The notes under the pieces: model-generated | What the model saw: the letters and a program-made list of their open reading frames with translations, nothing else | What the model was told of the DNA's origin: nothing | Database searches by the model: none | Assembly: GCA_965603125.1 (NCBI GenBank) | Contig: CBFDBU010000008.1 | Coordinates: 62,001 to 126,000, forward strand | Origin: JAJRTA01 sp965603125 | GTDB lineage: Bacteria > Zixibacteria > MSB-5A5 > GN15 > FEB-12 | Direction: 5' to 3' | DNA: 64,000 nucleotides | Made by a program: the position numbers and the translations under genes | Shown here: positions 8,994 through 17,203 of the stretch, in pieces | Numbering within the stretch: the stretch's first letter is position 1 | How the letters are laid out: each line of letters opens with the position of its first letter

Positions 8994-9971
8994 TCATTGC
9001 GGATAGAACAGGGCGCCGAAGTCCTGAAAGAAGTGGGCGAGGATACACGGCCATAGGCGTCCCGTGCGCAAATACAAAAATGAGAACATCAGCCCGTACA
9101 CGGTGATCAGAATAATGCCGGGGAGACCCTGGTAGGCGTGGGCCATGCCGAATGCCAGCGCCGACAGCGCCGTCGGCACGACCCAGGAATTCGTTTTCCC
9201 TACCAGCCGAAGTCGAGTCATCAGGTAGCCGCGAAACCCGATCTCTTCACAGAAGCCGGCCGTCGCCGACACGGCCACCCATACGATGCGGCCGACCGTG
9301 TCCTCGGGAATCAGCAGCGCAATTTCTCCCGGCATCGGCAGCCCGATTTGGGCCAGCCCCCAGGCCAGCCCCGCGAGTATCAGGTTGGAGGATACCAGAA
9401 AGGCAACCACCCAGAGAAAATCCACCGGCCGGAGTCTGCCGAGACCAAGCCCGGCGAGGCCGGTCTGTTCGCGGAAGGTGGCGACGTAGAGAAGAAGAAA
9501 GACCGACCACTGTATGAACACAGTCGCAATCAGCCCGATCAACAGGATTTCCTCAGTCAGTAAATCAGTAAGTTTCGAGGGATCGTCGGCGGTCGCTACT
9601 GCGACTGCGGGATATGCCAGGAGCAAGACGGCCAGCGATATCCATGTCAGGCGGGACCGGCGGAAATAAGCATTACCCGAGTTGACCGCAAAGTGGCTGA
9701 AGGGAGTGTCCGCGGCGTCCTGCGGAGTGTACCCGGAGATGTGTTCAAGATCGTCAGTAGTCACGAACGCCAAGGTACAAAAGCGTCTTCTCGAAAGCGA
9801 GTTCAAATCGAGTCTCCGGACCCGGTCGCCAACCGTAACCCGCATCGAAAGTGACTCATGTGATAGTAGGGAGGCCAGACGCGTCGATTTGGATGCGAAC
9901 CCCTTGTGGTAGCCCTCACGCGATGGATCGGCTTTCTTGGGGGAAAGCGAAATGAAATCGCATGCCGTCAA
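8994..9971 (-). CDS. CPBP-family intramembrane protease (Abi/Rce1-like)
   Basis: The frame is up to 325 aa long. The C-terminal half has the glutamic intramembrane protease signature in membrane helices: EEIGFRGYL (EExxxR motif), FGMAHAYQG (FxxxH) and LAHFFQDF (HxxxD instead of the more usual HxxxN). About seven hydrophobic segments start at residue 108 or so. Bacterial members process membrane-bound substrates or confer bacteriocin self-immunity; the substrate here is unknown. The first 90 or so residues are polar and unlike the family, and no ribosome binding site precedes ATG 9971, so the true start may be internal (ATG 9845 is another candidate). It is convergent with valS and divergent from the regulator at 9995. 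Confidence 0.85.
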   Translation of the reverse strand: MTACDFISLSPKKADPSREGYHKGFASKSTRLASLLSHESLSMRVTVGDRVRRLDLNSLSRRRFCTLAFVTTDDLEHISGYTPQDAADTPFSHFAVNSGNAYFRRSRLTWISLAVLLLAYPAVAVATADDPSKLTDLLTEEILLIGLIATVFIQWSVFLLLYVATFREQTGLAGLGLGRLRPVDFLWVVAFLVSSNLILAGLAWGLAQIGLPMPGEIALLIPEDTVGRIVWVAVSATAGFCEEIGFRGYLMTRLRLVGKTNSWVVPTALSALAFGMAHAYQGLPGIILITVYGLMFSFLYLRTGRLWPCILAHFFQDFGALFYPQ

Positions 9972-9994
9972 ATGGATCGATTACAGGAAGACAA

Positions 9995-10573
9995 ATGGCA
10001 AACAACCGCATTGTCTATCAGAACTGGATTGTGGACATGGGTTACGATCCGGGTGGATGCGCCGGTGGGGCCGGTTCGCGCCGGTCGCCGGCGCTGGGTA
10101 TCTCGCTGAACAGTCCCGCCGCAGTTGCCCTGACCGATGAGGATATTCTCGGTCTTGCCGAACAGGCCGCCCGGGCTGTACTCGTGCGCGAGCAGGTCGA
10201 CACAGCACTGGCGCAGTTGACCGACGAAGAGAGGGAGTTCGCCGTCAGGTTCTATTTCATGGGGGAAAGCTACCGGCTAATCTCGGAGAAGTCGGGTCGT
10301 GCCGTTCACAAACTGGAGACCCTGCACAAGCGTAGCCTGAGAAAACTCAGGAAAGAACTGGCGCCGTTCGTACAGGAGATGTACCGATTGCGGCCCGCGA
10401 TCAGAAGGGACTGCCCGATCTGCAGGTCGCCGCACCTGGACGCCATCAACAGGCTCATCCGGGACCGGGACAAGGCGTCCACCTGGAAGCCGGTACTGAA
10501 AGTCCTGCGTGAGAAGTACGGGCTATGTATTTCCAGTCCGCAGCTACTGATCGGTCACGAGAAATATCACTGA
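9995..10573 (+). CDS. Predicted DNA-binding protein, sigma region 4-like helix-turn-helix plus Cys-rich C-terminal domain
   Basis: ATG 9995 follows the ribosome binding site AGGAAG, giving 192 aa (MANNRIVYQNWIVDMGY...); an upstream ATG at 9962 lacks a site. The middle (about residues 80-130: QLTDEEREFAVRFYFMGES...LISEKSGRAVHKLETLHKR) resembles sigma-70 region 4 or LuxR-type helix-turn-helix, with conserved hydrophobic spacing and basic recognition residues. The last 60 residues begin CPICRSPHLDAINRLI and end near LIGHEKYH, a Cys-x2-Cys...His pattern that may bind zinc. The ribbon-helix-helix protein starts 66 bases downstream on the same strand, so the two are probably co-transcribed. Role unknown; a transcription regulator is inferred. 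Confidence 0.7.
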   Translation: MANNRIVYQNWIVDMGYDPGGCAGGAGSRRSPALGISLNSPAAVALTDEDILGLAEQAARAVLVREQVDTALAQLTDEEREFAVRFYFMGESYRLISEKSGRAVHKLETLHKRSLRKLRKELAPFVQEMYRLRPAIRRDCPICRSPHLDAINRLIRDRDKASTWKPVLKVLREKYGLCISSPQLLIGHEKYH

Positions 10574-10639
10574 GGTCGCCGACTGGTATCTGTCACGCCG
10601 CCAGATAAGTTGACGACCCAAATATAGGGAGAGCAGGAA

Positions 10640-10897
10640 ATGGCCAACGATCCAACCACGGGCGCCAAAGTCAGGGGGGATCACTGTCTTAACGTGTTCG
10701 TCTCGTACGAGTTGAAGGAGAAGCTGAAGGCTTTGGCAAAGAAGTACGACCGCACGACATCCGACATGGTGCGGGCAGTGCTCCGGATCGGCATTCCGAT
10801 GATGGAAGGTCTATCCCAGGCTGAGGAAATCATGGTCAGGGAGTATATCTCCCTCTTCCGTAAGCTGCGGCAGGTGAAATCGCTCAAGGAGATATGA
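10640..10897 (+). CDS. Ribbon-helix-helix (CopG-like) DNA-binding protein
   Basis: This is an 85 aa protein with a good ribosome binding site (GGGAGAGCAGGAA before ATG). Residues 17-50 fit the RHH fold: a short strand HCLNVFVSYELKEKLKALA, then KKYDRTTSDMVRAVLRIG. RHH proteins bind DNA as dimers and often act as repressors, antitoxins or accessory factors. No toxin-like partner is next to it: the neighbour upstream is another predicted DNA-binding protein and the one downstream is lpxC. The last 30 residues are helical and basic at the end. Confidence 0.75.
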   Translation: MANDPTTGAKVRGDHCLNVFVSYELKEKLKALAKKYDRTTSDMVRAVLRIGIPMMEGLSQAEEIMVREYISLFRKLRQVKSLKEI

Positions 10898-10966
10898 TCC
10901 CGGGTGCCGTGCCGGCCATTGTGCCGTAAGTCCGCAAAGTCGGAAAGACGAGCGATTAAAAAAAGC

Positions 10967-10995
10967 TTGAGGGCTCCCGTCGTTCTTCGTATCAT
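10967..10995 (+). promoter_or_regulatory. Predicted promoter of the lpxC/fabZ-lpxA unit
   Basis: TTGAGG (10967-10972), a 17-base spacer and TATCAT (10990-10995) are close to the sigma-70 consensus. The ATG of lpxC/fabZ is at 11028. Confidence 0.5.
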
Positions 10996-11027
10996 CCAGC
11001 CAGTTTGCTGAACTGGAATTATGCACG

Positions 11028-12419
11028 ATGCTGGAAAAACAAAGAACGGTCAGGACTGAAATCTCGATGTCCGGCGTGGGGCTTCACACCGGCAACAACT
11101 GCACCATGACTCTCAAGCCGGCCCCCCCCGATACCGGCATCCATTTTGTCCGAAGTGACCTTCCCGGCAAACCGTGGGTCATCGCCGACATCGACCACGT
11201 TGTGAACATCTCCCGCGGCACCACCCTGCAGCACGGCGAGGCCATGGTGCACACGGTGGAGCACGTTCTGGCCGCTATCGCGGGCCTGGAAATCGATAAC
11301 CTAGTCGTCGAGCTTGACAGCAACGAGCCGCCGGTTGGAGACGGCTCCGCCCGACCGTATGTCGACAAACTGCTTGAGGCCGGCTTCGAGAGTCAGGAAG
11401 CCGACAAGGCATATCTTGAGATCGACACGCCGATGGCTTACAACGAGCCGGAACGGGGGGTCGACCTGGTCGTCACGCCGTCCGACGAGTTGCGCATCAC
11501 CTTCATGATCGACTACAAGAACCCGGCCCTGGGGACCCAGTACACGTCGCTGGTGGACCTGGAGAAGGAATTCGTTGACGAGTTCGCGCCGGCGCGGACG
11601 TTTTGTTTTCTCTCGGAGGTCGAGGCCCTCAAGGACGCCGGACTCATAAAAGGCGGCGGTTTGCACAACGCCATTGTGATCTACGACAGCGACCTCGGTC
11701 AGGTGGAGGTTGACCGCATCCGCAAGGCGCTCGACCTGCAGGAGGAGGCGTTCGTCGGCAAAACGGGCATCATAAACGATATCCCCCTCCGTTTCTACAA
11801 CGAACCCGTGCGCCATAAGGCGCTCGATCTGTTGGGGGATTTGCTGCTGATCGGGGCGCCTCTGAAAGGGCACGTGCTGGCGGCGCGGTCCGGTCACAAA
11901 GCCAATGTCGCCCTGGCCCGGAAACTACGTGAACTATACAGGAAAAAAAAGATGGCCCGGCGCTACGCGACCAAGGCCGGCGAGGCGTTCTTTGATATCA
12001 ATTCCATTCTGAAAATAATGCCCCACCGTTACCCGTTCCTGCTTATCGACCGTATTCTCGACCTCGAACCGGGCAAGAGTGTGGTCGCGATCAAGAACGT
12101 GACCATCAACGAGCCGTTCTTCCAGGGGCATTTCCCCAGCCACCCGATCATGCCCGGAGTGCTGGTACTCGAGGCGATGGCGCAGGCGGGCGGTGTACTT
12201 CTGCTTCACGCCATGGATAAACCTGAGACCAAGCTGGTCTACTTCATGGCCATCGACAACGCCCGCTTCCGAAAACCGGTCATACCGGGCGACCGGCTTC
12301 GCTTTGAACTCTCAATGAACGCCTTTCGCAGGAACACCTGCAAGATGTCCGGCAAGGCGTTTGTCGATGACGATCTCGTGGCCGGCGCGGACTTCATGGC
12401 GATGGTTATTGACCGATGA
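11028..12419 (+). CDS. lpxC/fabZ: Bifunctional UDP-3-O-acyl-N-acetylglucosamine deacetylase / 3-hydroxyacyl-ACP dehydratase
   Basis: This is a 463 aa fusion. Residues 1-300 or so are LpxC, the zinc-dependent committed step of lipid A synthesis: the start EISMSGVGLHTG, the zinc ligand segment HTVEHVLAAIAG and the catalytic HKALDLLGDL (HxxxD). Residues from about 322 are FabZ, the fatty-acid dehydratase, with MPHRYPFLLIDRI and the active-site GHFPSHPIMPGVLVLEAMAQ. This fusion is known from Bacteroidetes and related FCB lineages and shows that the organism makes an LPS-type outer membrane. The stop overlaps the lpxA start (ATGA), so the two are translationally coupled. Confidence 0.96.
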   Translation: MLEKQRTVRTEISMSGVGLHTGNNCTMTLKPAPPDTGIHFVRSDLPGKPWVIADIDHVVNISRGTTLQHGEAMVHTVEHVLAAIAGLEIDNLVVELDSNEPPVGDGSARPYVDKLLEAGFESQEADKAYLEIDTPMAYNEPERGVDLVVTPSDELRITFMIDYKNPALGTQYTSLVDLEKEFVDEFAPARTFCFLSEVEALKDAGLIKGGGLHNAIVIYDSDLGQVEVDRIRKALDLQEEAFVGKTGIINDIPLRFYNEPVRHKALDLLGDLLLIGAPLKGHVLAARSGHKANVALARKLRELYRKKKMARRYATKAGEAFFDINSILKIMPHRYPFLLIDRILDLEPGKSVVAIKNVTINEPFFQGHFPSHPIMPGVLVLEAMAQAGGVLLLHAMDKPETKLVYFMAIDNARFRKPVIPGDRLRFELSMNAFRRNTCKMSGKAFVDDDLVAGADFMAMVIDR

Positions 12420-13189
12420 CCGATATCCACAAGACCGCAATAGTGTCACCCAAAGCGGAGCTTGCCGAAGACGTGACGGTTGGCCCGTACAGTATCATCG
12501 AGGATGACGTCACAATCGGCAAAGGTACGAGAGTTGCGTCAACGGCGTTGATCGCCGCCGGAGCCAGGATCGGCGAGAACGTGACCGTTGCGCACGGCGC
12601 CGTCATTGCCACGCAGCCGCAGGATTTGAAGTTCGAGGGCGAAATAACCACCGCCGTGATTGGCGACGGCACAGTGGTCCGCGAGTACGCCACCATAAAC
12701 CGGGGTACAAAAGACCGCAACGAGACAACGGTCGGGAGAAACTGCCTGATTATGGCCTACGCCCACGTAGCCCACGATTGCCTCATCGGTGACAACGTCA
12801 TCATGGCAAACTCGGTCAACCTTGCCGGGCATATCGAAATCGGCGAGTGCGCTATTATTGGCGGCGTGGTGCCGGTGCATCAGTTTGTCAAGATTGGCGC
12901 TCATGCCATGATCGGCGGCGGTTTTCGCGTGCAGCACGACATCTGCCCTTACGCGCTGGTGGCCGGGTATCCGCTGAAGGTTGTGGGGGTCAATGTCATC
13001 GGTCTCAGGCGTCGCGGTTTCAAGCGGGAGGTGATAAAGAGCATTGAGGGGGCCTTCAAGTCTCTTTTCTTCAGCGGGCTTAACACGTCACAAGCGGTCG
13101 AACGAATCAGGGGCGAGATGCAGATCACACCGGAGCTTGAAGTCATCCTGAGCTTTGTCGACGACTCCACCCGCGGATTGGTCAAGTAG
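12416..13189 (+). CDS. lpxA: UDP-N-acetylglucosamine acyltransferase
   Basis: This 257 aa protein performs the first lipid A step, moving a 3-hydroxyacyl group from ACP to UDP-GlcNAc in the cytoplasm. The left-handed beta-helix is built of hexapeptide repeats over residues 1-185 (DIHKTAIVSPKAELAEDVTV, VGPYSIIEDDVTIGKGTRV). The catalytic His lies in AYAHVAHDCLIGDN, and the helical C-terminal domain (GFKREVIKSIEGAFKSLFF) is typical of LpxA. Length is normal. ATG 12416 overlaps the lpxC/fabZ stop by four bases, a common arrangement in this pathway. Confidence 0.95.
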   Translation: MTDIHKTAIVSPKAELAEDVTVGPYSIIEDDVTIGKGTRVASTALIAAGARIGENVTVAHGAVIATQPQDLKFEGEITTAVIGDGTVVREYATINRGTKDRNETTVGRNCLIMAYAHVAHDCLIGDNVIMANSVNLAGHIEIGECAIIGGVVPVHQFVKIGAHAMIGGGFRVQHDICPYALVAGYPLKVVGVNVIGLRRRGFKREVIKSIEGAFKSLFFSGLNTSQAVERIRGEMQITPELEVILSFVDDSTRGLVK

Positions 13190-13516
13190 CAGGGGCACAA
13201 GATTCCTGTTCTGCCAGCTGTTCCGACCGATCCCACAGCGCGCCGCAGGCCGGTGGGGTACTATTGTAATACGGATGTTCGGCTGGAACCCGATCTTGTT
13301 GTTAGTCCGTAATGTGTTACCAGAAGAGCGAGTTCTGGCGCAGCTATTAGCCCGCTGTCGGCAGCAGTTTCAGTCCCTTATTTGTTTCTCTAAAAGAACG
13401 TAGCCCCGCCCAACATTCGCCCACTAATATACCAAAACTGCTAATAAAAAATCCCCCGCTTCGGCAACAAATCCATCGCTTGACGGAGTCGGAAACTCTA
13501 TGTTCACAAAAAGCTC
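13190..13516. other. Intergenic region with no recognised gene
   Basis: About 330 bases between lpxA and the rib promoter. A short open frame (to 13403) has no family signature or ribosome binding site. Beyond general AT richness near 13430-13470, I see nothing definite. Confidence 0.4.
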
Positions 13517-13544
13517 TTGCCATTTCCCGTTTTCAGATTATATT
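13517..13544 (+). promoter_or_regulatory. Predicted promoter of the riboflavin operon
   Basis: TTGCCA (13517-13522), a 16-base spacer and TATATT (13539-13544). A transcript starting near 13551 would begin just before helix P1 of the FMN aptamer, which supports the assignment. Confidence 0.6.
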
Positions 13545-13554
13545 GCCCGGACAT

Positions 13555-13675
13555 AAATCTTCGGGGCGAGGTGGAATCCCTCGACCGGCGGTAAAGCCCG
13601 CGAGCCGGAGAAAGTCTCCGGCAGAGCCTGTGAGATTCAGGCGCCGACGGTAACAGTCCGGATGGTAGGAGGTTT
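13555..13675 (+). promoter_or_regulatory. FMN riboswitch (RFN element)
   Basis: The conserved RFN sequence blocks are all present in order: TTCGGGGCGAGGTGGAATCC, ACCGGCGGTAAAGCCCGCGA, GGCAGAGCCTGTGAGATTC, GCCGACGGTAACAGTCCGGA and TGGTAGGAGG. Closing helix P1 pairs AAATCTTC (13555-13562) with GGAGGTTT (13668-13675), including two G-U pairs. FMN binding by this RNA class turns off riboflavin synthesis genes, which matches the ribD-ribE-ribBA-ribH genes downstream. The window shows the aptamer 73 bases before the ribD start, with a terminator hairpin between them. Confidence 0.97.
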
Positions 13676-13722
13676 CAGTGCGGAGACGCATACCTGTGTT
13701 GTAAGCCCACCGTCTGCCCGTG

Positions 13723-13748
13723 CCCCGAATAGACACCGGGGTTTTTTT
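13723..13748 (+). terminator. Riboswitch-controlled terminator before ribD
   Basis: CCCCG (13723-13727) and CGGGG (13737-13741) form a GC-rich 5 bp stem followed at once by seven T (13742-13748). Its position between the FMN aptamer and ribD makes it the likely expression platform. The 3' arm of the stem is also the only purine-rich stretch near the GTG at 13749, so it may sequester the ribosome binding site too. Confidence 0.7.
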
Positions 13749-14855
13749 GTGGATGCTGAAGCAGACGCGCAGTACATGAGGCAGGCCTTGACTCTGGCCG
13801 AGAAGGGGAGAGGCAGAACATCCCCCAATCCGATGGTCGGGGCGATCCTGGTGAAAGGCGGGAGTGTCATCGGCAGAGGATACCACCGCGCCGTGGGACG
13901 GGATCATGCCGAGATTGCAGCTCTCAAAGACGCCGGACGGAGTGCGCGGGGAAGCACCATGTACGTCACGCTGGAACCGTGTTGTCATACCGGTCGCACC
14001 GGTCCGTGCAGTCAGGCGATCATCGAGGCCGGGCTCAGCAAACTCTTCTACGCCGCCAGGGATCCCGATCCCCGGGTAAACGGCAAGTGTGCGCGCCTGC
14101 TGAGAAAAGCCGGTATCGAGGTCACCGGCGGACTTCTACGCAGAGAGGCTCGACGGCTCAACGACTGGTATTTCGGCTACGTGGAGAACGGGCGCCCGTT
14201 CGTAATCCTGAAGCACGCCCAGAGCCTCGACGGCCGGATCGCCACGCGCACCGGTGATTCCAGGTGGATATCGGGACGCGAGTCCCTCAAGCTGGCTCAT
14301 CGCCTGCGCAGCGAAGTCGATGCCGTCCTGGTGGGATCAGGAACGGTACGTGCCGATGATCCGGCTCTGACCGTTCGATTGGTCAAAGGGAACAACCCTT
14401 ACCGGATTGTGGTTTCTGCATCGATGAACCTGCCTATTCACAGTCGGCTGCTAAAGGACAACAAAGACTGCAGGACCATCCTGGCGACGACGGCGGCCGC
14501 ACGGGAAAAATTCGCGCGCCGCAAACGTCTGCCACACATGATATTCTGGGAGGTCAGCGCGAACCGCAGCGGTGGCATTGACATCGAGGATCTGGTGCAA
14601 AAGGCGATGGACTTCGGGTTCCAATCGCTGTTGGTCGAGGGTGGCGCCGAACTGGCGACATCATTTATGAAATCCGGTCTCGTTGACAAGTACATCATCA
14701 TAACGGCGCCCGTTATTCTGGGCAAGGGAGTCAACGCAATCGGCGAGTTGAACGCGCGCACGATTGCCGACGGCACATACTTTAACGACTACACTATGGA
14801 AAAGAGCGGTGGCGACTGCGTCTTTGTCGGTTACCCCGGCAGGAAGGAAAGGTAA
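13749..14855 (+). CDS. ribD: Riboflavin biosynthesis deaminase/reductase RibD
   Basis: This bifunctional enzyme performs the second and third steps of riboflavin synthesis: deamination of the pyrimidine from GTP, then reduction of its ribose. The deaminase domain (first 145 residues) has the zinc site HAEIAALKDAG and PCCHTGRTGPCSQAI. The reductase domain has HAQSLDGRIATRTGDSRW and the NADPH-binding segment LLVEGGAELATSF. The open frame runs back to 13662 through the riboswitch, so an internal start is needed. GTG 13749 gives the usual RibD N-terminus (DAEADAQYMRQALTLAE); ATG 13776 is the alternative. First gene of the operon. Confidence 0.94.
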   Translation: MDAEADAQYMRQALTLAEKGRGRTSPNPMVGAILVKGGSVIGRGYHRAVGRDHAEIAALKDAGRSARGSTMYVTLEPCCHTGRTGPCSQAIIEAGLSKLFYAARDPDPRVNGKCARLLRKAGIEVTGGLLRREARRLNDWYFGYVENGRPFVILKHAQSLDGRIATRTGDSRWISGRESLKLAHRLRSEVDAVLVGSGTVRADDPALTVRLVKGNNPYRIVVSASMNLPIHSRLLKDNKDCRTILATTAAAREKFARRKRLPHMIFWEVSANRSGGIDIEDLVQKAMDFGFQSLLVEGGAELATSFMKSGLVDKYIIITAPVILGKGVNAIGELNARTIADGTYFNDYTMEKSGGDCVFVGYPGRKER

Positions 14856-14859
14856 CGCT

Positions 14860-15495
14860 TTGTTTACGGGTTTGGTTGAGACAACGGGAACCGTTCGGGA
14901 GGTCAGGCGGAGGGGAGACTACCGGGTACTGTCGATTGCCGCCCCCGAGCAGGGCGAACCTTTCAATGTCGGCGAGTCTGTCGCCTGTGACGGCGCCTGC
15001 CTGACGGTTGTGTCAGCGGCGGAAGGATCGTTCGTGGTCGAAGCCTCCGTGGAGACAGCGAGCAGAACAACGCTGGAGGACTACCGGGCCGGGTCGGTGG
15101 TCAACGTGGAGCGGGCCGCGAAGGCAGGCAGCAGGCTCGGCGGCCACCTGGTCAGCGGGCATATCGATGACGTAGGTGTGGTCGACTACCTTCGCCCTGC
15201 GGGGGAGTCGCTTGTGTTGGCGTTGAGGTTTCCGCAGCGCTTCGATCCCTTGGTCATCGAGAAGGGCTCCGTTGCCATAAGCGGCGTGTCGCTTACGGTC
15301 AACGATGTCCGACCCGGCTGGTTGAGTGTGAATCTAATTCCCCACACGGCCCGCGTGACGACACTCGGATCGCTCAAAGTATCCGACAGGGTCAACCTTG
15401 AATTTGATATGATAGGCAAATATGTACTCAAAATGATCAATACACCGGGAGCGGAATCACTCACGATGGAAAAACTGAGAGGAAGTGGATGGTGA
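14860..15495 (+). CDS. ribE: Riboflavin synthase alpha chain
   Basis: This 211 aa protein catalyses dismutation of two 6,7-dimethyl-8-ribityllumazine molecules to riboflavin. It starts at TTG 14860, giving the classic N-terminus FTGLVETTGTV, with ribosome binding site AGGAAGGAAAGG upstream. The two lumazine-binding repeats are visible: VGESVACDGACLTVVS...GGHLVSGHIDDVG, then KGSVAISGVSLTVNDV and NLIPHTARVTTLG. It follows ribD by four bases and runs into ribBA. The longer open frame from 14764 overlaps ribD and is not used. Confidence 0.95.
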   Translation: MFTGLVETTGTVREVRRRGDYRVLSIAAPEQGEPFNVGESVACDGACLTVVSAAEGSFVVEASVETASRTTLEDYRAGSVVNVERAAKAGSRLGGHLVSGHIDDVGVVDYLRPAGESLVLALRFPQRFDPLVIEKGSVAISGVSLTVNDVRPGWLSVNLIPHTARVTTLGSLKVSDRVNLEFDMIGKYVLKMINTPGAESLTMEKLRGSGW

Positions 15496-15496
15496 A

Positions 15497-16717
15497 ATGA
15501 ACAGCAACAACGGTGTCAAGTTCAATACGATTCCGGAGGCCATTGAAGATATCAGGGCCGGTAAGTTCGTGGTGGTGGTTGACGACGAAGACCGTGAGAA
15601 CGAGGGCGATTTGATAATGGCGGCCGAGTGCGTGACGCCTGAGACGGTGAACTTCTTCACCAGGCACGGGCGCGGTCTGGTATGCTGTTGCCTGACGCAC
15701 GAGAGCATTGAAAGGCTCAGGTTGCATCCGATGGTGGAGGAGAATACCGCCCTGCTGGGCACCCGTTTCACGGTGTCGGTCGACGCCGTGAAAGGCACCA
15801 GCACCGGTATTTCCGCCTACGACCGGGCGTTGACGATCAGGTGTCTGGTCGACGAGAACACGCGACCGGAGGATCTGGCCCGGCCCGGTCATGTCTTCCC
15901 CATTCAGGCGCTCAACGGCGGGGTACTCGCCCGCGCGGGTCATACGGAGGCCTCCACCGACTTGGCGCGCCTGGCCGGTTTCAAACCGATCGGCGTACTA
16001 TGTGAAATTATGGACGACGACGGAACCATGGCCCGGGTCCCGCGACTGATCAGATTCTGCAAGGAGCACAATCTCAAGCTGATCTCGATCCATGATCTTA
16101 TCGCCTACCGGAGTCATACCGAAAAACTGGTGGAAAGGATTGAGATCGTTGATCTTCCCACCGAGTTCGGTCACTTCGACCTGCATCTGTATCGGTCGGA
16201 CATCGATGACCACCATCACCTGGCTCTAACGAAAGGCGACGTTGCGGGCAAGAAGAACGTTCTGGTGAGGGTTCATTCGAGTTGCCTCACGGGCGACGTT
16301 TTCGCCTCGCGGCGCTGCGACTGCGGGAGTCAGCTTCATGCCGCCATGCGGGCCGTGGATGAGGAGGGTCTGGGGGTGGTGCTTTACATGCGGCAGGAAG
16401 GGCGCGGAATCGGGCTGGCCAACAAGATTCTTGCCTACAAGTTGCAGGAAGCCGGGCGCGATACGGTTGAGGCCAATGAAGAGTTAGGTTTCGAGGCCGA
16501 CTTGCGGGACTACGGTATTGGAGCGCAAATCCTGGTTGATCTGGGGCTGAGTTCAATCCGCCTGCTGACCAACAACCCTAAGAAGCTGGTAGGTTTGAAA
16601 GGGTATGGCCTGGAGATTACGGAACGGGTGCCACTCCAGATAGAACCGTCGCGGTACAACCAGGTTTACCTCGAAACGAAACGGGACAAACTGGGGCACT
16701 TGCTCAACCTCAAGTAG
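15497..16717 (+). CDS. ribBA: 3,4-dihydroxy-2-butanone-4-phosphate synthase / GTP cyclohydrolase II
   Basis: This is a two-domain enzyme of 406 aa feeding both branches of riboflavin synthesis. N-terminal DHBP synthase: VVDDEDRENEGDLIMAAE for metal and substrate binding, then RPGHVFPIQA and ARAGHTEASTDLARLAG. C-terminal GTP cyclohydrolase II: the zinc ligands in SSCLTGDVFASRRCDCGSQL and the catalytic region RQEGRGIGLANKILAYKLQE. ATG 15497 is chosen; GTG 15485, which overlaps the ribE stop, is an in-frame alternative. Both active sites look intact. Confidence 0.96.
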   Translation: MNSNNGVKFNTIPEAIEDIRAGKFVVVVDDEDRENEGDLIMAAECVTPETVNFFTRHGRGLVCCCLTHESIERLRLHPMVEENTALLGTRFTVSVDAVKGTSTGISAYDRALTIRCLVDENTRPEDLARPGHVFPIQALNGGVLARAGHTEASTDLARLAGFKPIGVLCEIMDDDGTMARVPRLIRFCKEHNLKLISIHDLIAYRSHTEKLVERIEIVDLPTEFGHFDLHLYRSDIDDHHHLALTKGDVAGKKNVLVRVHSSCLTGDVFASRRCDCGSQLHAAMRAVDEEGLGVVLYMRQEGRGIGLANKILAYKLQEAGRDTVEANEELGFEADLRDYGIGAQILVDLGLSSIRLLTNNPKKLVGLKGYGLEITERVPLQIEPSRYNQVYLETKRDKLGHLLNLK

Positions 16718-16729
16718 ATGGGAGTAAAA

Positions 16730-17203
16730 ATGATGGATCATAAGGTTTTCGAAGGCAAGCTTGAAGCGGCGGGACTGAGATTCGGTCTGGTGACTACTCG
16801 CTTCAACAACTTCTTCACCGACAAACTGCTCGAAGGCGCTCTGGACTGCCTCAGGCGTCACGGCGCCGATGAAGGTAACATCGGTGTCGCCTACGTACCG
16901 GGTGCGTTCGAGGTACCCTATGTTGCCGCCAGGATGGCCAATTCGGGCGATTACGATGCCGTTATCTGCCTCGGCGCCGTAGTGCGGGGAGACACGCCGC
17001 ATTTCGATTACATAGCCGGCGAGTCGGCTAAGGGGATCGCCCGCATCGCGCTCGACAGCGGTATCCCGGTGATCTACGGCATAGTGACTGCAGACACGCT
17101 GGAGCAGGCGGTCGAACGTTCCGGCACCAAGGCGGGCAATAAAGGCTGGGACGCCGCCGCCGCCGCAATAGAAATGATCAACCTGTATCACAGTCTGGGT
17201 TGA
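16730..17203 (+). CDS. ribH: 6,7-dimethyl-8-ribityllumazine synthase
   Basis: RibH condenses the ribBA- and ribD-derived products to lumazine. Key segments are FNNFFTDKLLEGALDCLRRH, YVPGAFEVPYVAARM, LGAVVRGDTPHFDYIAGESA with the active-site His, and ERSGTKAGNKGWDAAAAAIE. ATG 16730 lies five bases after GGGAG, better placed than the ATG at 16718 that abuts the ribBA stop. Size (157 aa) is normal for a subunit of the icosahedral or pentameric enzyme. The stop overlaps the TTG start of nusB. Confidence 0.95.
   Translation: MMDHKVFEGKLEAAGLRFGLVTTRFNNFFTDKLLEGALDCLRRHGADEGNIGVAYVPGAFEVPYVAARMANSGDYDAVICLGAVVRGDTPHFDYIAGESAKGIARIALDSGIPVIYGIVTADTLEQAVERSGTKAGNKGWDAAAAAIEMINLYHSLG

Noticed and set aside
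13662..13748. N-terminal extension of ribD
   Set aside because: The frame is open, but these bases form the end of the FMN aptamer and the terminator, and RibD family proteins begin just after this point.
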